DNA of 64,000 bases, taken from the NCBI RefSeq assembly GCF_020616155.1, contig NZ_CP085530.1:1115501-1179500 (forward strand). Direction: 5' to 3'. Source of the DNA: Vogesella sp. XCS3. GTDB taxonomy: Bacteria; Pseudomonadota; Gammaproteobacteria; Burkholderiales; Chromobacteriaceae. Positions 56,103 through 64,000 of the stretch are shown piece after piece. Below the pieces are notes generated by a model. It had not been told where the DNA came from and made no database searches. It saw only the letters and a list, made by a program, of their open reading frames with translations. The position numbers were made by a program, and so were the translations under genes. How positions within the stretch are numbered: the stretch's first letter is position 1; the number at the start of each line of letters is the position of its first letter.

Positions 56103-57073
56103 GCCAGCCCGTCATCACCCTGACGCTGAACCCGGCGCTGGACCAGACCGTCACCGTGCCGCTGCTGCGCACCGGCGCAGTCAACCTGGCCAGCGAGGTA
56201 CACGTCAACGCCGGTGGCAAGGGCGTGAACGTGGCCAGCTGCCTGGCCGACTGGGGCATACCGGTAGTGGCCAGCGGCCTGCTGGGCCGCGACAACACCA
56301 CGCCGTTCGAAGACCTGTTTGCCGACAAGGGCATCCGCGACGCCTTTATCCGCGTGGGCGGCAGCACGCGCACCAATATCAAGCTGGTGGACGCCAGCTC
56401 GCTGGACACCACCGACATCAATCTGCCGGGCATCCAGCCCAGCACCGGTGCGCTAGCCAAGCTGCAGCTGCTGCTGGATGAGCACATCGAACAGAACAGC
56501 CTGGCCGTACTGGCCGGCAGCCTGCCTGCCGGCGTAGACGACGGCTGCTGGGCGCAGTACGCCCGCCAGCTGCGCCAGCTGGGCGCGCGCGTGGTGCTGG
56601 ATACCAGCGGCCCGGCGCTGCAACAGGCGCTGGCTCTGCCGCCGGACGCGCTGCCGTGGCTGATCAAGCCCAACCAGCACGAGCTGGAACAATACCTGGG
56701 CCAGCCGCTACCCGACCTGGCCGCTACCACAGCCGCCGCCCGCCAGCTGCAGCAACGCGGTATCGCCGTGGTCGTGGTGTCGCTGGGCAGCGCCGGCGCG
56801 CTGCTGTGCTGCGATCAGGGCTGCTGGCTGGCCGAACCGCTGCAGCTGGATAGCCTGAAAAGCACGGTAGGTGCCGGCGATGCGCTGGTGGCCGGGCTCG
56901 TGGCTGCCCTGCACGCTACCGCCCCTGGCCAGACACCGGCGTGGCCGGAAGTGCTACGCCTGGGCATGGCCTTTGCCGCCGCCAAGCTGGCGCACATCGG
57001 CCCGCACCTGCCCGACACCAGCGAAGTGGCGCGTCTGCGGGCGCGCATTCAGGTAAAACCCCTGACCCCATAA
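56099..57073 (+). CDS. fruK: 1-phosphofructokinase
   Basis: PfkB-family kinase of 324 residues making fructose 1,6-bisphosphate from fructose 1-phosphate. The start is ATG 56099 (MSQPVITLTLNPALDQTV), overlapping the fruB stop (ATGA). Marks are VNAGGKGVNVASCLADWG near the N-terminus and the C-terminal ATP/catalytic motif STVGAGDALVAGLVAAL with the base Asp in GAGD. It lies between fruB and fruA, the common order. Confidence 0.95.
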   Translation: MSQPVITLTLNPALDQTVTVPLLRTGAVNLASEVHVNAGGKGVNVASCLADWGIPVVASGLLGRDNTTPFEDLFADKGIRDAFIRVGGSTRTNIKLVDASSLDTTDINLPGIQPSTGALAKLQLLLDEHIEQNSLAVLAGSLPAGVDDGCWAQYARQLRQLGARVVLDTSGPALQQALALPPDALPWLIKPNQHELEQYLGQPLPDLAATTAAARQLQQRGIAVVVVSLGSAGALLCCDQGCWLAEPLQLDSLKSTVGAGDALVAGLVAALHATAPGQTPAWPEVLRLGMAFAAAKLAHIGPHLPDTSEVARLRARIQVKPLTP

Positions 57074-57146
57074 CAACAGCGCCGCGCAGCGGCACCGGAT
57101 GCACGACCAGAAAAGCCCGCACAGCGGCACATAGAGGAGATTCACC

Positions 57147-58862
57147 ATGTCAAACGTACTGGCCATCATTGCCTGCCCGCAGCGGCTGGCTCAGGGGCAG
57201 CTGGCCGCCGAGGCCCTGCGCAAGGCCGCGCAGCAAGCCGGCCACCAGATCGCTATCGAAATCCGCCACGCACAAAGCGTGCAGGGCCGCCTGGACGAAG
57301 CCCAGCTGGCCGCTGCCGATGCGGTTATCGTGATTGCCGAAGGCGATGCCGATACCGGCCGCCTGCATGGCCGCGCCAGCCATGCGGCCAACCTGGACGC
57401 TGTGCTGGCCAATGCCGGCGGCGTGATTGCCGCCGCACTGGGCACGGCTTCCACCGTAGCTAGCGGTAGCAAGCTGCGCATCGTGGCCATCACCTCTTGC
57501 CCCACCGGCATTGCCCATACCTTTATGGCAGCCGAGGGCCTGAGCCAGGCTGCGGCCAACCTGGGCCACGACATCAAGGTAGAAACCCAGGGCTCGGTCG
57601 GCTCGCAAAACACCCTGAGCGCAGCGGACATCGCCGCCGCAGACCTGGTGATCATCGCTGCCGATACCCAGGTGAACCTGGACCGTTTCACCGGCAAGCG
57701 CCTGTACAGCAGCGGCACCAAGGCTGCCATCAACGACGGTATCGCCCTGGTAAAACGCGCGCAGTCCGACGCCCGCCCGCACCAGGCAGCCGGTGGCGAC
57801 GCCCAGCCGCAGGCGGCGGCCGCCAACCCTGACAGCAAAAACAGCGAGCGTAGCGCCGCCTACAAACACCTGATGACCGGCGTGTCCTTCATGCTGCCAT
57901 TCGTGGTCACCGGCGGCCTGCTGATTGCGCTGGGCTTTGCGCTGGGCGGCATCTATGTGTACGAAGACGCCTTCAAGGGCACGCTGGGCTGGACGCTGTT
58001 CAATATCGGCGCCAAGGCCTCGTTTGCGCTGATGGTGCCGGTACTGGCCGGCTACATCGCCTACTCCATCGCCGACCGCCCCGGCATTGCCCCCGGCATG
58101 GCCGGCGGCATGATTGCAGGCTCCATCGGCTCCGGTTTTCTGGGTGGCATCGTGGCGGGCTTCATTGCCGGTTACGCGGTGAAATACCTGAACGAGAAAA
58201 TCCAGCTGGGTCGCAACTTTGACGGCCTGAAACCGGTACTGATCCTGCCGCTGCTGGGCACCACCATCGTCGGCTTGCTGATGTACTACGTGCTGGGGCA
58301 ACCGGTAGCGGCGGCACTGGGCGTAGTCACCGACTGGCTCAAAGGCCTGCAAGGCTCCAGCGCACTGGCACTGGGCATGATCCTGGGCGGCATGATGGCC
58401 TTCGATATGGGCGGCCCGATCAACAAAGCCGCCTACACCTTCGCCACCGGCCTCCTGGCCAGCCAGGTGTACGCACCGATGGCCGCCGTGATGGCCGCCG
58501 GCATGACCCCGCCGCTGGGCATTGCGCTAGCTGCGCTGCTGTTCAAGAACCGCTTTAGCGCCGACGAGCGCGAAGGTGCCAAGGCTGCCGGCGTGCTGGG
58601 CATCTCCTTCATTACCGAAGGTGCCATCCCGTTTGCCGCCAAAGACCCGCTGCGTGTGATCCCGGCGCTGGTGGCAGGCTCGGCGCTGGCCGGTGCCATC
58701 TCGATGGCCGCTGGTTGCGAGCTGCGCGTGCCGCATGGTGGTGTGTTCGTGCTGCCTATCCCCAATGCCGTGACCAATTTGGGTATGTACCTGGTCGCGC
58801 TGGTAGCAGGTACCGTGCTGACCGCCGTGGCACTTGGCCTGGTGAAAAAGCCGGCCAACTAG
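57147..58862 (+). CDS. fruA: fructose-specific PTS EIIBC component
   Basis: A 571-residue fructose permease of the B'-B-C layout. The IIB-like first domain (1-100) is degenerate. The second IIB (about 110-205) has the phosphorylated cysteine C118 in [16 protein letters not shown]. After an Ala/Gln-rich linker the IIC domain (from about 240) has many helices, including [18 protein letters not shown] and the [17 protein letters not shown] signature. It imports fructose as fructose 1-phosphate. A GAGGAG site precedes the ATG, and a strong terminator ends the operon. Confidence 0.95.
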   Translation: MSNVLAIIACPQRLAQGQLAAEALRKAAQQAGHQIAIEIRHAQSVQGRLDEAQLAAADAVIVIAEGDADTGRLHGRASHAANLDAVLANAGGVIAAALGTASTVASGSKLRIVAITSCPTGIAHTFMAAEGLSQAAANLGHDIKVETQGSVGSQNTLSAADIAAADLVIIAADTQVNLDRFTGKRLYSSGTKAAINDGIALVKRAQSDARPHQAAGGDAQPQAAAANPDSKNSERSAAYKHLMTGVSFMLPFVVTGGLLIALGFALGGIYVYEDAFKGTLGWTLFNIGAKASFALMVPVLAGYIAYSIADRPGIAPGMAGGMIAGSIGSGFLGGIVAGFIAGYAVKYLNEKIQLGRNFDGLKPVLILPLLGTTIVGLLMYYVLGQPVAAALGVVTDWLKGLQGSSALALGMILGGMMAFDMGGPINKAAYTFATGLLASQVYAPMAAVMAAGMTPPLGIALAALLFKNRFSADEREGAKAAGVLGISFITEGAIPFAAKDPLRVIPALVAGSALAGAISMAAGCELRVPHGGVFVLPIPNAVTNLGMYLVALVAGTVLTAVALGLVKKPAN

Positions 58863-58902
58863 GCCCAGACGTTTTCTCTCCCTGGATCTGCCAGGATTTT
58901 GC

Positions 58903-58934
58903 GACCAGCCACTGGACCCGGCTGGTCTTTTTTT
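58903..58934 (+). terminator. fru operon terminator
   Basis: GACCAGCC, loop, GGCTGGTC then T7, 40 bases after fruA. A small CCTGG/CCAGG stem precedes it. Confidence 0.9.
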
Positions 58935-59054
58935 GCCTGTTACACAGCACCCAGCGCTTGTCTGATCAAGGTTAAAGTGCGCTCGCGCCACCAAATGCTA
59001 GGATGCTGGCATCTTTACATTGCAGCGCCCTTGGCGTACTAACTTGTGGTCAAT

Positions 59055-59579
59055 ATGAACAAGAGCTCCTGGCCGATAGCCAGTATCTGTAGCTACCCCG
59101 CCTGTCTGCAGCAGGAACATATTCCCGCCCCTTGCCTGCAACAGTTTCGCCAACCGGGAGCGGGCATCGACAAAGCGGCTTGCCTGGCTGCGCTGGTCAG
59201 CCATCTGCAAACCGAACAGACACGCTGCCAGGTAGCCTTATTTGATGGTGACCTGGTGAAAGCCTACCTGCTAAGCGAAATCAGTAGCCGCCACCCGGTA
59301 GCACAAGCTCGTCATGGTCTGGCAGCCGAAGGCTACGCGTTTTCCAATATCCATTCGCTGGCCGAAGCCACCAGCTACCCACGCGAAACGGTGCGCCGCA
59401 AGATACTGCAGCTAATTGCAAGCGGCTGGGTAACCCGGCTAACAAATGGCGGCCTGTTGCTAAACCCGACGCGTCAGCCCGAATACCACAAGCTGCTGCT
59501 TGAGCAAGCCCGGCTGGTAGCGATCACGGCAAACAAACTGCGCATACTTCAAACTGCAGGCGTAAGCGACAAACGCTAG
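59055..59579 (+). CDS. four-cysteine winged-HTH protein, paralogue A
   Basis: A 174-residue protein of unrecognised family. The N-terminal part has four cysteines shared with its neighbour paralogue: C12, C17, C27 and C43 (C-x4-C-x9-C-x15-C). A core LFDGDLVKAYLLSEISSRHP follows at 62-81, and a winged HTH at about 100-128 (SLAEATSYPRETVRRKILQLI, GWVTR). It is probably a DNA-binding regulator whose cysteines could bind zinc or an iron-sulfur cluster (inference). ATG 59055 is preferred over GTG 59046 because the paralogue starts the same way (MNK..WP). Confidence 0.75.
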   Translation: MNKSSWPIASICSYPACLQQEHIPAPCLQQFRQPGAGIDKAACLAALVSHLQTEQTRCQVALFDGDLVKAYLLSEISSRHPVAQARHGLAAEGYAFSNIHSLAEATSYPRETVRRKILQLIASGWVTRLTNGGLLLNPTRQPEYHKLLLEQARLVAITANKLRILQTAGVSDKR

Positions 59580-59933
59580 CCCACATCACGATACAGGCAA
59601 CACAACACCTACCAGCCAAGCTTCTAGCCAAATCTACAGGCAACACTACGTGAACCAATTGTGCCAACCGGGCTGCGACACCCATGCAAATGCATTCACA
59701 GAACGCAAACGCCAAGAATGGGGCACAGCAAACCACTCAATAGCATATTGAAAATACACATTGCCAATTTGACAAAATAATTGGTATTTATGGCTATTTA
59801 TTTTTATTTATTTGAAATGAATAAGTGAAATACGGCAAAAAAGAAGCACAAGCACAACCAAGCAACCACTCGCAGCGCGCTACACTAGCAAACAGACAGG
59901 TCCGCCATGGTGGCGCCTGAGGATGCTTAAATC
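59580..59933. promoter_or_regulatory. AT-rich gap between paralogues, likely regulatory
   Basis: No gene was seen in these 354 bases. The last half is AT-rich, with CCAATT/AATTGG as an inverted repeat at 59764-59784 (nine-base spacer) and runs of TATTTA at 59787-59815. The palindrome is a candidate operator for one of the flanking HTH proteins. No strong terminator follows paralogue A. Confidence 0.4.
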
Positions 59934-60458
59934 ATGAATAAAAAAATCTGGCCACAAGTCAGCAAATGCACTTACCCCACCTGCCTGCTACAAGACAACA
60001 TACCCGAGTACTGCATGACCGCTTTTCAACAAGCAGATACCCACGCGCTCAATACAGCGTGCAGGGTTGCCCAAGTCAATCATCTGTATACCACCCAAAT
60101 CCGTATGCAAACGAGACTGTTTGATGGCGATTTGATCAAGGCGTACTTGCTCAGTGAAATCAGCAGCCGCCATCCGGTTGCGCAAGCTCTGCCCACAATG
60201 GCGGCAGAAGCCTACGCATTTTCCAATATCCACTCGCTGTCGGAGGCAACCGGCTATCCTCGGGAAACTGTCCGCCGGAAAATCCTGCAAATGATCGAAT
60301 CGGGCTGGGTCACTCGCCTGGATAATGGCGGCTTGCTGGTAAACCACGAAAAACAGGCCAGCTATCACCAGATCCTACTGGCTCAAGCTAGCCTGATTAC
60401 ACAAACGGCCGCGAAACTCGACAGGCTACGAAGCACTACGATAACGGCTGGCACATAA
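59934..60458 (+). CDS. four-cysteine winged-HTH protein, paralogue B
   Basis: A 174-residue tandem copy of the protein at 59055. Residues 62-137 are 64/76 identical to it. The N-terminal third has diverged more but keeps C12, C17, C27 and C43, and the opening MNKKIWP...CTYPTCL..DNIP. Lower GC and the differing N-terminus suggest different signals or partners. Its 3' end overlaps the end of the converging GGDEF-EAL gene by 23 bases, with no terminator between them. Confidence 0.75.
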   Translation: MNKKIWPQVSKCTYPTCLLQDNIPEYCMTAFQQADTHALNTACRVAQVNHLYTTQIRMQTRLFDGDLIKAYLLSEISSRHPVAQALPTMAAEAYAFSNIHSLSEATGYPRETVRRKILQMIESGWVTRLDNGGLLVNHEKQASYHQILLAQASLITQTAAKLDRLRSTTITAGT

Positions 60459-63057
60459 GCTCACCCAAGGCCTGCGCCGGCATTGGCCGGTGCAGGTAAA
60501 AACCTTGCACCAGGCCACACCCCATATTGTGCAGCAGTGTCAGCTCTTCAGCCTCCTCTACCCCTTCGGCAATCACCATCAGTGATAGCTCTTGCGCCAT
60601 CGCAATAATGGCAGCGGTCACCTTGCAGGCACGTTCATCATGGGTCAAACGCGCTACAAATGAGCGATCCAGCTTGAGCCGGTCAAATGGATAACTGTGC
60701 AAATACGACAGGCTGGAATAACCGGTACCAAAGTCATCGATGGCTATGCGGTAGCCAGCCGCTTGAAGCTGGTGCATCCGCGCCTGGGCAGCATCCTGAT
60801 TACCCAGCACTGCACCTTCGGTGATTTCCAGCACCAGGACGGATGGTGACAAACCAGCCTCTTGTACCAATGCCGCCAGGTCACCGACAAACTGCGGGCT
60901 ATCAAACTCTGCCGCTGAAACGTTCAAGGATAATTGCAGAGACAACCCTTGCGCGTGCCAGCCACGTAGCGCCGCCAGCGCCTTGCGCCTTACCTGCTGC
61001 TCAAGCCCCGGGAGTAAGCCGGCGGCCTCGGCAACCGGCAAAAAGACCGAGGGTGACATCATGCCGCTATCGGACGGCCAGCGTACCAACGCCTCGACGC
61101 AGACAATCTGGCCAGTAGCAATATCAACAATTGGCTGAAAGAAAGGCAGTAGCTCGTCAGCTGCAATGGCCTGGCGCAAACGGGCCTCCAGCTCAAGCTC
61201 TTGCCGGTAGCGTGGTGCATGCTGCTCGCTGTAGAAGCGCACCCCGCCCCGTTGACGCATTTTGGCTTGTTCCAAGGCGATGTCAGCCGCCTTCATGAGC
61301 TCACTGGCATCATCGGCATCATCAGGAAACAGTGCCACCCCCATGGATCCCCCTACCACCAGACGATTCCCACCTGCCGCCTCCAGCGGTGCCAGCAGGG
61401 CCTGACGCAGCTTCTCCAGCACACCGGGCAATTGATGCGGCTCAGCACCATCTTCTACCACGATGGCGAACTCATCGCCCCCCACGCGGGCCACGGTCCA
61501 GCCATCACCCAGGCTATCGAGCAAGCGGCGGCCGAATTGTGACAACACCCGGTCACCACTGCTATGCCCCCAGGCTTCGTTGATTATCTTGAAATGATCC
61601 AGCCCAACAAGCACCAGTGCCAATGGCTGCTGGCTGAACTGCGCACGACGTAAGGCTTGCTCCAGACGATCCGCCAGCAGTAGGCGGTTGGGCAGATTGG
61701 TCATGGAATCATACTGAGCCAGCCACTGCATGCGTGCCTGCATTTGATGGCGCTCACTCACGTCGCGCACTATTGCGGCAATGCCACCTGCAGGAAGCGG
61801 GCTAAGGGTAATTTGCAGCAACACCTCGGTGCCGTCTTTTTTCACCCCGCGCAAAGTGGGCCGCAGCCCCATGCTGCGCCCGACAGGCGACGCCACATAA
61901 TTAGCCGTTACATGGCGGTGAGCGGCACGCAAGGCTTGCGGAATCAACACATCTACCGCCTGACCAGTCAGCTCCTCAACACTGTAGCCAAACATATTGG
62001 CCCCCTGCTCATTGACAGCCAGAATTTGCATCTGGGGGCTGACAACCAGCACACCATCGGCAGAGGCAGCAAAAAGCAGGCGGTAGCGCGACTCTGAATA
62101 ATCGGCCGCGTCTAGCATGCGGTTGATTTCCTGCCCCAGCAGCACCAGCTCCTGCGGCCCGACCGGCTCGGTACGCAAGCTTGCCTCGCCTTTTCTTACC
62201 CTGAGCACGAAATCGGTCAGCTGATGGATGCTACGCAACAGGTAGCGCACAAAAAGCCAGCCACAGGCCACAGCAAGCACCACGGCGGCAAGCATGCTCA
62301 GCGTCAATGGCAAACTTTGCTGCTGTAAAAACTGGTGTACGGTAGCGTGCGGCATGGTCACCTCCACACGCCAGGGCGCATTCACCAGATCACGCGACAC
62401 CAGCAGCTGGTCTTCTTCACGCCCGCCAGGCAAAGCCGATGCTTGCAATAACTGGCCACCAGCACTGTGCACACGCCAGGACACACTGGGTGGCAACCAG
62501 GCGGGGGTGGCTGGCTTGACCAGGTGCTGCAAGTCCAGCGCCAGAACAACCTGACCTTGCAGCGTGCCCGCGGCATCACGCAAAGGATGTGACACCACCA
62601 CTACGCGGCGCCGAGAAACAGGCGTCAGCATAGGCTCGCTTACCGCTATTGATTGCCTGGCCAGCAAATCTTTCAGTTCGGGCAAATGATGCGCACCCAT
62701 ATGAACCACGCCCTCTACAGGCGTTGTAGAACATACGACTTGCCCGCTGGCTTTTAGCGTAACCATATTGCTGAAGCCATTGGCAGCCAGCAAAAACTGC
62801 TGCATCGCCCCGACCGGACAACGAGCGTCGTCCAGCGAACGTGCCCAGTCCGTTTCTGCTAGTGCTGCCGCTACGCGGCGCCCCTGCAACAACTGGGCAT
62901 CAAGCAGCTGTTGCTGCTGCAAAGCAAGAGAATCAAGCTGCTGCTCTACCGCTTCGTGCTGCGCTTTCCAGCCACTGTATACCAGCCAAAGCAGCGCCAG
63001 GACTACCGGGAAAAGCACTGCCAATAACGTTCGCAATATGTGCTGAGAGACCTTCAT
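60436..63057 (-). CDS. membrane PAS-GGDEF-EAL cyclic-di-GMP enzyme
   Basis: An 873-residue protein: transmembrane helix at about 8-28, periplasmic dCache-like region (30-245), second helix near 252-275, HAMP, PAS (about 325-440), GGDEF near 526 (RVGGDEF), EAL near 654 (EALVRW, then DDFGTGYSS). In the cyclase domain the usual metal-site segment reads LVGLDHFKIINEAWGHSSGD, with the first acidic residue replaced (GLD for DID), so cyclase activity may be weak. The EAL motifs look complete. The ligand of the periplasmic domain is unknown. Confidence 0.92.
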   Translation of the reverse strand: MKVSQHILRTLLAVLFPVVLALLWLVYSGWKAQHEAVEQQLDSLALQQQQLLDAQLLQGRRVAAALAETDWARSLDDARCPVGAMQQFLLAANGFSNMVTLKASGQVVCSTTPVEGVVHMGAHHLPELKDLLARQSIAVSEPMLTPVSRRRVVVVSHPLRDAAGTLQGQVVLALDLQHLVKPATPAWLPPSVSWRVHSAGGQLLQASALPGGREEDQLLVSRDLVNAPWRVEVTMPHATVHQFLQQQSLPLTLSMLAAVVLAVACGWLFVRYLLRSIHQLTDFVLRVRKGEASLRTEPVGPQELVLLGQEINRMLDAADYSESRYRLLFAASADGVLVVSPQMQILAVNEQGANMFGYSVEELTGQAVDVLIPQALRAAHRHVTANYVASPVGRSMGLRPTLRGVKKDGTEVLLQITLSPLPAGGIAAIVRDVSERHQMQARMQWLAQYDSMTNLPNRLLLADRLEQALRRAQFSQQPLALVLVGLDHFKIINEAWGHSSGDRVLSQFGRRLLDSLGDGWTVARVGGDEFAIVVEDGAEPHQLPGVLEKLRQALLAPLEAAGGNRLVVGGSMGVALFPDDADDASELMKAADIALEQAKMRQRGGVRFYSEQHAPRYRQELELEARLRQAIAADELLPFFQPIVDIATGQIVCVEALVRWPSDSGMMSPSVFLPVAEAAGLLPGLEQQVRRKALAALRGWHAQGLSLQLSLNVSAAEFDSPQFVGDLAALVQEAGLSPSVLVLEITEGAVLGNQDAAQARMHQLQAAGYRIAIDDFGTGYSSLSYLHSYPFDRLKLDRSFVARLTHDERACKVTAAIIAMAQELSLMVIAEGVEEAEELTLLHNMGCGLVQGFYLHRPMPAQALGELMCQPLS

Positions 63058-63259
63058 CTACTACCCATCAATGCTGAATCGGATGGGTCAATTGTGACGT
63101 GGCCACACGGCACAGGCATGCAAACACAACCCAAATTGGGCGCTCATGCCTGGCCCGAATCTGCACGATGAAAAAGCAACTCAAAAACAAGACTGTCCGA
63201 TAAAACAGCGCGCCCGTCCAATAACACGGCGATGTCCAGAAAACGGTTATGCGCCCGGA

Positions 63260-64000
63260 TTAGCTGCTCTGCAAACCGTATTTCTTTACCTTGTCGAACA
63301 GCGTGGTTTTCGGGGTACCCAGTGCCGCGCTGGCCTGGGTCATATTGCCGCCATGGCGGCGTAACGCTTCTACGATCAGGCTTTTCTCGTAGGCTTCCAC
63401 GGCGTCGGACAGGCTATGATTCACGCTTTCGCCGCCACTGCCCTTGAATACCGGCAAGCCCAGGGCAAAGCGCTCGGCCACGTTACGCAGCTCGCGCACA
63501 TTTCCTGGCCAGTCGTGCGCCATCAGCTGGCTCTGGGTTTTGCGATCCAGCCCGCTGGGTTCGCGGTCGAAGCGCAAGGCAGCTTGCTGCAAGAAGCAGT
63601 CGAACAGCAGCGGGATATCCTCGCGCCGCTCGCGCAGCGGTGGCAGCTCCAGCGTGACCACATTCAGGCGGTAGTAAAAATCGGAGCGGAACTTGCCCTG
63701 CTGCGACAACTCGTCTAAGTCGTCCTTGGTGGCGGCAATCAGGCGGCAATCCACCGCCACCGACTGGTTGCTACCCAGGCGCTCCAGCTTGTGCTCTTGC
63801 AACACACGCAGCAGTTTGATCTGCAGGTTGATGGGCATGGACTCGACTTCGTCCAGAAACAGCGTGCCCTTGTTGGCGTGCTCTATCTTGCCGATACGGC
63901 GCTTGCCGGCACCGGTAAAGGCATTGGCCTCGTGGCCGAAGATTTCGCTTTCGAACAGGTTTTCCGGCAGGCCGCCACAATTGATGGCCACGTACTGGTG
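63260..64000 (-). CDS. DctD-like sigma-54 activator, 5' part off window
   Basis: C-terminal 247 residues or so of an NtrC-family activator. The AAA+ domain shows [22 protein letters not shown], the Walker B-type [12 protein letters not shown], and [30 protein letters not shown]; the Fis-type HTH is at the end ([25 protein letters not shown]). The residue before AFTGA in the sigma-54 contact loop is Asn, where Gly is usual. The wording resembles DctD, a C4-dicarboxylate transport regulator. The receiver domain, if present, lies beyond base 64000. Confidence 0.88.
   Translation of the reverse strand, partial: HQYVAINCGGLPENLFESEIFGHEANAFTGAGKRRIGKIEHANKGTLFLDEVESMPINLQIKLLRVLQEHKLERLGSNQSVAVDCRLIAATKDDLDELSQQGKFRSDFYYRLNVVTLELPPLRERREDIPLLFDCFLQQAALRFDREPSGLDRKTQSQLMAHDWPGNVRELRNVAERFALGLPVFKGSGGESVNHSLSDAVEAYEKSLIVEALRRHGGNMTQASAALGTPKTTLFDKVKKYGLQSS

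Overview
The window is about 64 kb of GC-rich (roughly 60-65 %) chromosomal DNA from a betaproteobacterium. Gene content and order point to the Neisseriales, probably a Chromobacteriaceae member related to Vogesella, Chromobacterium or Aquitalea; this is inference from gene families, not a database match. Nearly all of it is coding, with short gaps and several tight operons. No rRNA, tRNA, CRISPR array or prophage was recognised.

Layout: 1-7.1 kb holds housekeeping genes (half of an ATM1-type ABC exporter, apaG, rpe, an SDR, a DUF1439 lipoprotein, gph, and trpE preceded by a possible Trp-rich leader peptide). 7.1-14.3 kb holds a GGDEF-EAL sensor in operon with an NMT1-like lipoprotein, a stand-alone Card1-like (CARF plus nuclease) protein, a PepSY membrane protein and a small hydrolase. 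14.4-24.4 kb is one cobalamin riboswitch-controlled locus: btuC-btuD-cobO, then cobB-cbiB-cobC-btuF-a second binding protein, then cobQ. It covers B12 uptake, corrinoid adenosylation and late corrin-ring assembly. Two of its gaps hold CCACGAAA-bordered palindromic repeats.

24.4-35.4 kb is the accessory stretch: REP- and MITE-like repeats, a decayed copy of the cobQ 3' end, an AT-rich orphan membrane protein, a secreted metallopeptidase, a diguanylate cyclase, a secreted nuclease with a GlyGly-CTERM tail next to its rhombosortase, and an IS5-family (IS903-like) element. That element lies between a truncated solute-binding protein gene and a broken umuD.

35.4-53 kb is mostly core: acnB, a GcvA-type LysR regulator, a double-receiver protein, glxR-hyi, a DEAD-box helicase with a long leader, pgpA-thiL, nusB, ribH-ribB-ribE, prfC, an MscS-like channel and a TetR regulator. 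53-59 kb is the fructose PTS locus fruR / fruB-fruK-fruA with candidate FruR operators. 59-64 kb holds two tandem four-cysteine winged-HTH paralogues, a large GGDEF-EAL protein and the end of a DctD-like sigma-54 activator.

The strongest feature not explained by genes is a 12-base word, AGGTTGGCCGCA, with 17 exact copies plus many one-mismatch copies. Two facing pairs form intergenic hairpins. This is how DNA uptake sequences behave in Neisseriaceae, but the word is unlike the Neisseria dialects known to me. All annotation is by eye; no searches were run.
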